Position numbers and translations under genes: made by a program. Of a stretch of 64,000 nt of DNA, positions 59,029 to 64,000 are shown one piece after another. This DNA is from Salinimicrobium sp035607535 (GTDB lineage Bacteria > Bacteroidota > Bacteroidia > Flavobacteriales > Flavobacteriaceae), in contig NZ_JAYDZX010000002.1 of the NCBI RefSeq assembly GCF_035607535.1, forward strand, positions 434,001 through 498,000, written 5' to 3'. Every line of letters starts with the position of its first letter. Position 1 is the stretch's first letter. The notes under the pieces are model-generated. The model saw nothing but the letters and a program-made list of their open reading frames with translations, was not told the origin of the DNA and did not search any database.

Positions 59029-59538
59029 TTAACTGAACCAGTCACTGTACATGACATAATTCGATGCAGTCTTTCTTATGTTCTTTATCTGTTCTTCTGA
59101 AATTTTCTTCATCTTCTTTGCCGGAACTCCTGCATAGATGTGCCCGGCTTCACAAATTGTCTTTTCCAGGACTACCGCACCTGCAGCTATGATGCAGCCT
59201 TTTTCTACTATCGCATCATCCATCACAATCGCACCCATTCCTATTAGCACATTATCTTCCACCGTACATCCATGAACAATGGCCCTGTGGCCTATGGAAA
59301 CATCGTTCCCAATAGTAGTTGCTGCTTTTTTGTAGGTGCAATGGATTACTGCTCCGTCCTGAATATTAGTCCGATCCCCTATGCGAATGGAATTTACATC
59401 CCCTCTAACTACAGCGGTGAACCAGACCGAACAGTCTTTTCCCATTTTGACGTCGCCAACTATAGTGGCATTTTCAGCAATAAAACAATTTGGACCTATT
59501 TCAGGAGAGGTGTTTTCAACAGGTAGGATAAGTGGCAT
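59029..59538 (-). CDS. Gamma-carbonic anhydrase family protein
   Basis: 169 residues. Left-handed beta-helix of hexapeptide repeats (FIAENATIVGDVKMG, VNSIRIGDRTNIQDGAVIH, VLIGMGAIVMDDAIVEKG). The zinc ligands are kept: His in AVIHCTY, and the pair in SIGHRAIVHGCTV. Such proteins may hydrate CO2 or act as acyltransferase-like proteins; many in this group (YrdA, CaiE-like) have weak or no activity. Cytoplasmic trimer. Alone in its transcript. Confidence 0.9.
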   Translation of the reverse strand: MPLILPVENTSPEIGPNCFIAENATIVGDVKMGKDCSVWFTAVVRGDVNSIRIGDRTNIQDGAVIHCTYKKAATTIGNDVSIGHRAIVHGCTVEDNVLIGMGAIVMDDAIVEKGCIIAAGAVVLEKTICEAGHIYAGVPAKKMKKISEEQIKNIRKTASNYVMYSDWFS

Positions 59539-59680
59539 AATTAGTAGATCTTGTCATGTAAAAATACGAAAGAAGGAGAGCATCTTTAACCGTAGCGTTA
59601 AAAAAATCTTAGCTTTTGAGGTGTGGTTGATTGGGTAATCAAAAATCATTATCTTTTTCCTTTTATGCAATTGACCTAAT

Positions 59681-60307
59681 ATGGAAGGAATAGATCCTGA
59701 ACACAACTATAATGTGGTACTTCGTTTGCCGGTAAAGGTAGACTATCAGGTACTGCAAGTTTATCTTCAAAAGAAATTGCTGGGAAAAATAATCAGCAAG
59801 GGTAAAGCCAATGGAGAAACTTTGGATCGTGCACGAATCCAGGGGATAAGTCTTGAACGTAGTACCTTGGACGATTTTGATCTTGCCGTCCATGTTCAGT
59901 TAAAGCTTCTAACCACTTTCTTTAAGAATAAAGTTATCAAACTGGTGGCACACCTTTCTTTGGCTTTTAATGAAGCAGACCAACAGGTTCATATAAGGCG
60001 ATATAAATTAGATAGTGAAAATAATGGTTGGATAACAGACAAGTTGGTAGAGTCAATTGTAAATAACTTTATGTATTCAAAACTTAAGGAGAAGATGAAG
60101 TTTGATATACGCCCGGTGGTAATAGAAAAACTTGATAAGCTCAATCATAGGTTGACCGGGGGAATGGAAGTGGCCGACGGTATAAGTATAACAGGAAAAT
60201 TAAAAGAGTTTCGTGTTGAAGAAATTATCCCGGGCCAGCGTACCTTACTTGTTGCTGTAAGCATTCTTGGGAACAACGTACTCAACATTAAGAAAATCGA
60301 TATATAA
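59681..60307 (+). CDS. Hypothetical protein
   Basis: 208 residues, no signal peptide or membrane segment. Beta strands alternate with short helices (YNVVLRLPVKVDYQVLQVYLQ, FDLAVHVQLKLLTTF, KVIKLVAHLSLAF, GISITGKLKEFRVEEIIPG). The C-terminus (IIPGQRTLLVAVSILGN) resembles the end of DUF4403 proteins, but those are about twice as long and exported. So the family is not secure. Followed by an inverted repeat at 60311-60346. Confidence 0.6.
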   Translation: MEGIDPEHNYNVVLRLPVKVDYQVLQVYLQKKLLGKIISKGKANGETLDRARIQGISLERSTLDDFDLAVHVQLKLLTTFFKNKVIKLVAHLSLAFNEADQQVHIRRYKLDSENNGWITDKLVESIVNNFMYSKLKEKMKFDIRPVVIEKLDKLNHRLTGGMEVADGISITGKLKEFRVEEIIPGQRTLLVAVSILGNNVLNIKKIDI

Positions 60308-60310
60308 AAA

Positions 60311-60346
60311 ATTCCCATAGTGTCATTTTCTGAATACTATGGGAAT
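60311..60346. terminator. Bidirectional hairpin between convergent genes
   Basis: ATTCCCATAGT (60311-60321) pairs with ACTATGGGAAT (60336-60346). The T runs are short, so terminator activity is only likely. It lies between the stops of convergent genes. Confidence 0.55.
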
Positions 60347-60371
60347 ATATAAGTAAGAAGAATATTCAATA

Positions 60372-60878
60372 TCAGGACTGAGGCTGATCCTCTTGCCGGT
60401 TGTTATCAATAATATTCTTTCTTATCTCGTCGTGCTTGTTCATGATATCCTCATGCTCGCTTTTCATGGTGCTGTGTTCATCCATCATTGTGCTGTGGAC
60501 ATCCTTCATTTTCGAGATTTGCGCTTTCATCTCTTCACTGCTCAGGTTGCCGAAATTGTTTCTAAGATCCTGATGCCCTTGCATGAGCTCCTCATGACCG
60601 GCAAGGATCCCTTCATGTTTCTTGATGATCACCTCATTCTGCGCCATGTGCTCAAAATAGGTCGAATCAGAAACCTGCATGGTGTCCAATTGCTGCATTA
60701 GGTCCTGGTGGTTTTGTTTCATTCTCTCATGTGTAGACCGAAACTCTGTATGAGCCTGTTGAAGGCTGTCATTCTGCGACATTAATTGATCAAACTCTGC
60801 AGAAAGATTTTCCTTTTCGTTATCACCACATGAAGTCAAAAGACCAATGGTGATAACTAAGATCATAAATTTTTTCAT
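60372..60878 (-). CDS. Coiled-coil lipoprotein with heptad-spaced histidines
   Basis: 168 residues. Lipobox LLTSCGDN with Cys at residue 17, so a lipidated envelope protein. The mature part is one long helix. Histidines recur exactly every seven residues in three runs: 43, 50, 57; 88, 95, 102; and 128, 135, 142, 149. Met often follows three or four residues later (HERMKQN, HSTMMDE, HSTMKSE, HEDIMNK). In a coiled coil this puts the histidines in one line on one face. Metal binding is an obvious guess; no known family is recognised. Alone in its transcript. Confidence 0.75.
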   Translation of the reverse strand: MKKFMILVITIGLLTSCGDNEKENLSAEFDQLMSQNDSLQQAHTEFRSTHERMKQNHQDLMQQLDTMQVSDSTYFEHMAQNEVIIKKHEGILAGHEELMQGHQDLRNNFGNLSSEEMKAQISKMKDVHSTMMDEHSTMKSEHEDIMNKHDEIRKNIIDNNRQEDQPQS

Positions 60879-61001
60879 TATTTTTTGGTTTTGAAAGTTA
60901 TTACCATCAAAAATACAAAAGAAGGTTCCTATTACTTATAATTCTCTGTTAAAAGGAGGTTCGTCGAAATGGGAAGGATTGATTAGCTTGCTTAAAACCT
61001 A

Positions 61002-61205
61002 TTAAATATTCTCTTCTTCCCACTCAAATATTTCTTCAATAGGCTTTTGAAACAATTGAGAAATCTTAAAGGCCAGTGGTAAACTTGGATCGAATTTCCC
61101 TTTTTCAATAGCATTGACGGTTTGGCGGGAAACATACAGCTTATCTGCCAACTGTGCCTGTGTCAAATTAAATTTTGTTCTGAGATCTTTGATATTGTTT
61201 TTCAT
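61002..61205 (-). CDS. XRE-family helix-turn-helix regulator
   Basis: 67 residues, one HTH: LRTKFNLTQAQLADKLYV, then SRQTVNAIEKGKFDPSLP and LAFKISQLFQKPIEEIF. The size and GKFDPSL pattern match the small YozG/plasmid-type regulators that pair with a membrane protein. It binds DNA, probably its own promoter. Its start overlaps the stop of the membrane-protein gene by four bases, so the two are translated together. Confidence 0.92.
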   Translation of the reverse strand: MKNNIKDLRTKFNLTQAQLADKLYVSRQTVNAIEKGKFDPSLPLAFKISQLFQKPIEEIFEWEEENI

Positions 61206-61615
61206 CTGTACCTTAGATTTCCAACAATAGTTCCGGTGAGGTAGGTAAGACCAATGATGATCACCAAATGTGAGATCTCAGCGTCAAAAGAGATGAGGTT
61301 CCATACATCCAGCATGGAATAACTAAGGCCCGCCACCACTGCTATTCCCAGTGTTATCGCCATGGCTTCGAGCTGTATCTTTCGCTGTAGTTCATCCAGG
61401 TCGTTCAGATGTTTTTTATTAGCCAGTATCATCCCGATTCCTGCCAGGAAGTTGACCAGAATACCAACCAGGTTGAGAGTATCATTATTGTCCCAGAGAA
61501 ATTTAGGTCCAAAGGCAATCAGAGCCATGGTTAGAACCCATGCCATTGTCCAATAGAATAAAAGAAGGTTGTTCCTTTTCTGTGTAGTGCATCTGCTTAG
61601 TTTTGATTTTTCCAT
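61202..61615 (-). CDS. Membrane protein paired with XRE regulator
   Basis: 137 residues from the ATG at 61615; a TTG further upstream adds a hydrophobic stretch I do not trust. About four membrane segments (WTMAWVLTMALIAFGPKFL, LNLVGILVNFLAGIGMIL, AITLGIAVVAGLSYSMLDV, LVIIIGLTYLTGTIVGNL) with the motif DELQRKIQLEAMA between the second and third. That pattern occurs in a small family next to YozG-like regulators. Role unknown; possibly a signal partner of the regulator. Confidence 0.75.
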   Translation of the reverse strand: MEKSKLSRCTTQKRNNLLLFYWTMAWVLTMALIAFGPKFLWDNNDTLNLVGILVNFLAGIGMILANKKHLNDLDELQRKIQLEAMAITLGIAVVAGLSYSMLDVWNLISFDAEISHLVIIIGLTYLTGTIVGNLRYR

Positions 61616-61771
61616 GATGATGTAAAGTTTATTTGACAAATATAGACAAATATTTACAATTGTAAAATAAACTTTACATTTGGCAGTGAAAGGTTTTTCT
61701 GTTTTTGACAAGTTTGACCCCCGGAATTAGGAAAGACCTGTATTTGAGAATATCTTTGCAAAAAAGAAGTT

Positions 61772-62662
61772 ATGGCGCATAAGGCTGGTTTTGTAAATAT
61801 TATAGGTAATCCCAACGTTGGTAAATCTACGCTCATGAACGCGTTTGTGGGTGAGAAATTGAGCATCATCACCTCCAAGGCTCAAACAACGCGTCACCGG
61901 ATACTGGGAATTGTCAATGGTGATGATTTCCAGGTCATACTAAGTGATACACCCGGTATTATCAAACCTGCCTACCAGCTTCAGGAGTCAATGATGGATT
62001 TTGTGAAATCTGCTTTTGAAGATGCCGATGTTCTGGTCTACATGGTGGAAATAGGAGAACAGGAGTTAAAGGATGAGGCTTTTTTCAATAAGATCATCAA
62101 TTCTGAAATCCCCGTATTGCTCTTGCTGAACAAGATCGATAAATCTAATCAGGAACAACTTGAGGAACAGGTGCAACTTTGGCAGGAGAAAGTGCCGAAT
62201 GCCGAAATTTTTCCGGTTTCGGCTCTTGAAGGGTTCAATGTTCCGCAGGTATTTGGCAGAATCGTAGAACTGCTACCAGATTCCCCGCCTTTTTATCCTA
62301 AAGATACCCTCACGGATAAGCCGGAACGCTTTTTCGTGAACGAGATCATTCGTGAAAAGATCCTGATGCATTATAAAAAAGAAATCCCTTACAGCGTTGA
62401 AATTGATACCGAAGAATTCTTTGAGGAAGAGGAGATCATTCGTATGAGAAGTGTTATCATGGTGGAAAGGGAAACTCAAAAGGGGATCATCATTGGCCAC
62501 AAAGGTACCGCACTTAAAAGAGTAGGGGTAGAGGCCCGTAAGGATCTTGAGAAATTCTTCGGAAAACAGGTTCACCTGGAGCTTTATGTAAAAGTAAATA
62601 AGAACTGGCGCAGCGACGTGAAACAACTAAAGCGTTTCGGGTATACAGGGGACAAACGCTAG
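61772..62662 (+). CDS. era: GTPase Era
   Basis: 296 residues. G1 GNPNVGKST, G2 region QTTRHRILG, G3 DTPGI, G4 LNKIDKS. The C-terminal KH domain has the GxxG loop in IIIGHKGTALKRVGVEARKDLEKFFG. Era binds 16S rRNA near its 3' end and assists 30S assembly. TATCTTTG lies 25 bp upstream and could be a promoter -7 box. The der gene follows, 171 bp downstream. Confidence 0.96.
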   Translation: MAHKAGFVNIIGNPNVGKSTLMNAFVGEKLSIITSKAQTTRHRILGIVNGDDFQVILSDTPGIIKPAYQLQESMMDFVKSAFEDADVLVYMVEIGEQELKDEAFFNKIINSEIPVLLLLNKIDKSNQEQLEEQVQLWQEKVPNAEIFPVSALEGFNVPQVFGRIVELLPDSPPFYPKDTLTDKPERFFVNEIIREKILMHYKKEIPYSVEIDTEEFFEEEEIIRMRSVIMVERETQKGIIIGHKGTALKRVGVEARKDLEKFFGKQVHLELYVKVNKNWRSDVKQLKRFGYTGDKR

Positions 62663-62833
62663 GCCAATCAGGAACCTTATTTAAGAAAGAATCTGCATTT
62701 ACCGCTGCAGTTTTCATTTTCCAAATGTTTTTCAGAACTTTTTCGTCTGTTATTACTGAAAATTAGACAGATATATGTATGCTGCAATTGTTTTAAATCA
62801 CCTAATTTTGCAGCCCTTAAGAATAAAATTATT

Positions 62834-64000
62834 ATGAGCAGTATAGTAGCCATTGTAGGTAGACCTAACGTTGGAAAATCCACCTTTTTCAATAGATTGA
62901 TCCAGCGCCGTGAAGCCATCGTTGATTCGGTAAGTGGTGTGACCCGCGACCGGCATTACGGAAAGACCGACTGGAATGGCCGCAATTTTTCTGTTATCGA
63001 CACAGGAGGCTATGTCATAGGAAGTGATGATGTTTTTGAAGCCGAGATCGATAAACAGGTAGAACTTGCTATTGGTGAGGCCGATGCCATCATCTTTATG
63101 GTAGATGTAGAAACAGGCGTTACTCCCATGGATGAAGACGTGGCTCAATTACTCCGGAAGGTGAACAAGCCTGTTTTTCTTGCCGTGAATAAGGTTGACA
63201 ATGCCAAGCGTTTGGAAAATGCAGTGGAATTTTACTCTCTCGGTCTGGGAGAATATTTTCCTATTGCCAGTACCAACGGAAGTGGAACAGGTGAACTACT
63301 TGATGCTTTGGTCGATGCTTTACCCGAAGATACCCGCGAAGAAGAAGCCGAACTTCCACGTTTTGCAGTGGTAGGTCGTCCTAACGCCGGGAAATCTTCC
63401 TTCATCAATGCCCTTATAGGAGAAGATAGATACATAGTAACTGATATTGCAGGAACAACACGCGATTCCATCGACACCAGATATAATCGCTTTGGATTTG
63501 AATTCAACCTCGTAGACACGGCAGGGATAAGGCGTAAATCCAAGGTAAAGGAAGATCTCGAATTCTACTCGGTTATGAGGTCTGTCCGCGCCATTGAACA
63601 CTGTGATGTATGCCTCATCGTTATGGATGCTACCCGTGGATTTGACGGACAGGTTCAGAATATTTTCTGGCTTGCCCAGCGCAACCGCAAGGGAATCGTA
63701 ATCCTTGTGAACAAATGGGATCTGGTCGATAAGGAGACCAATACCATGAAGGAGTATGAGGCGCAGATTCGCAGGGAGATGGAACCATTCACAGATGTGC
63801 CCATAGTCTTTATGTCTGTGCTCACTAAACAAAGGATCTTTAAAGCTATTGAAACGGCTGTAGAAGTATATAATAACCGAAGCAAAAAGATCAAGACCAG
63901 CGAACTGAATGAGGTGATGTTGCCTATTATTAAATCCTATCCGCCGCCTGCTTATAAAGGAAAGTATGTAAAGATAAAATTCTGTATGCAGCTGCCAACT
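62834..64000 (+). CDS. der: GTPase Der (EngA), 3' end outside the window
   Basis: Open from the ATG at 62834 to the window end, 389 residues of about 435. Two GTPase domains: first VGRPNVGKSTFFNRL, DTGGYV and NKVDN; second VGRPNAGKSSFINAL, DTAGIRRKSKVKE and NKWDLV. The KH-like C-terminal domain begins near LNEVMLPIIKSYPPP and is cut. Der assists 50S assembly. TAATTTTG at about 62803 is a possible promoter -7 box. Confidence 0.96.
   Translation, partial: MSSIVAIVGRPNVGKSTFFNRLIQRREAIVDSVSGVTRDRHYGKTDWNGRNFSVIDTGGYVIGSDDVFEAEIDKQVELAIGEADAIIFMVDVETGVTPMDEDVAQLLRKVNKPVFLAVNKVDNAKRLENAVEFYSLGLGEYFPIASTNGSGTGELLDALVDALPEDTREEEAELPRFAVVGRPNAGKSSFINALIGEDRYIVTDIAGTTRDSIDTRYNRFGFEFNLVDTAGIRRKSKVKEDLEFYSVMRSVRAIEHCDVCLIVMDATRGFDGQVQNIFWLAQRNRKGIVILVNKWDLVDKETNTMKEYEAQIRREMEPFTDVPIVFMSVLTKQRIFKAIETAVEVYNNRSKKIKTSELNEVMLPIIKSYPPPAYKGKYVKIKFCMQLPT

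Overview
The window comes from a marine-type Flavobacteriaceae (Bacteroidota) chromosome, close in style to Gramella or Salinimicrobium, though the genus cannot be fixed from the sequence. Evidence: a complete gldKLMN gliding/type IX secretion operon, tandem OmpH/Skp genes behind bamA, DUF6089 and DUF983 proteins, promoters of the TTTG-N19-TAnnTTTG form, and little use of Shine-Dalgarno sites.

Region 1 (1-15.6 kb) is the unusual part: a 14.7 kb integron-like cassette array. Twenty palindromic sites of 121-125 bp run from an AAC triplet to a GTT triplet and separate 21 cassettes. Each cassette is bounded by its own short inverted repeat (GTTnnn... / ...nnnAAC), as expected if the ends of a folded attC are carried by the circular cassette. 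Nearly all cargo genes are on the minus strand. Two duplicated cassettes (one in three copies, one in two) begin and end at the predicted cut points and each carries the palindrome on its low-coordinate side, which fixes the array orientation. At the high-coordinate end lies a broken tyrosine recombinase (RHSYATH, LLGHS, TTMIYTHVS, SPLD motifs), in the same direction as the cassettes, with a candidate attI between its stop codon and the first cassette. An IS110-family transposase fragment lies at the low-coordinate end. Cargo includes a complete DNA methyltransferase/endonuclease pair, a signal peptidase I paralogue lacking both catalytic residues, an LprI-like protein, lipoproteins, a beta-barrel protein, a VanZ-like protein, a YwqK-like protein, small membrane proteins, a gene with a candidate -1 frameshift site, and several cassettes without a convincing gene.

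Region 2 (15.6-24.4 kb) is core envelope and cofactor biology. An operon on the minus strand reads CBS protein, nadK, DUF6089, uppS, bamA, ompH, ompH; pdxJ and an alpha/beta hydrolase diverge from it.

Region 3 (24.5-39.3 kb) holds an outer-membrane FadL-like porin with an SGNH lipoprotein, then tig-clpP-clpX, two small enzyme-like genes, groES-groEL, and a minus-strand block miaB, sigma-54 regulator, lptE, TPR protein, secG.

Region 4 (39.5-52.2 kb) carries topA, an arginase-like protein, gldK-gldL-gldM-gldN, an FAD oxidoreductase, DUF983, an ABC-F ATPase, two small proteins and an initiator tRNA-Met.

Region 5 (52.3-64 kb) is mixed: ion transport (ZIP-like, Na+/Ca2+ antiporter, dicarboxylate/amino-acid symporter), several unknown proteins, a gamma-carbonic anhydrase, a lipoprotein with heptad-spaced histidines, an XRE regulator with a membrane partner, and the GTPases era and der (der runs off the window).
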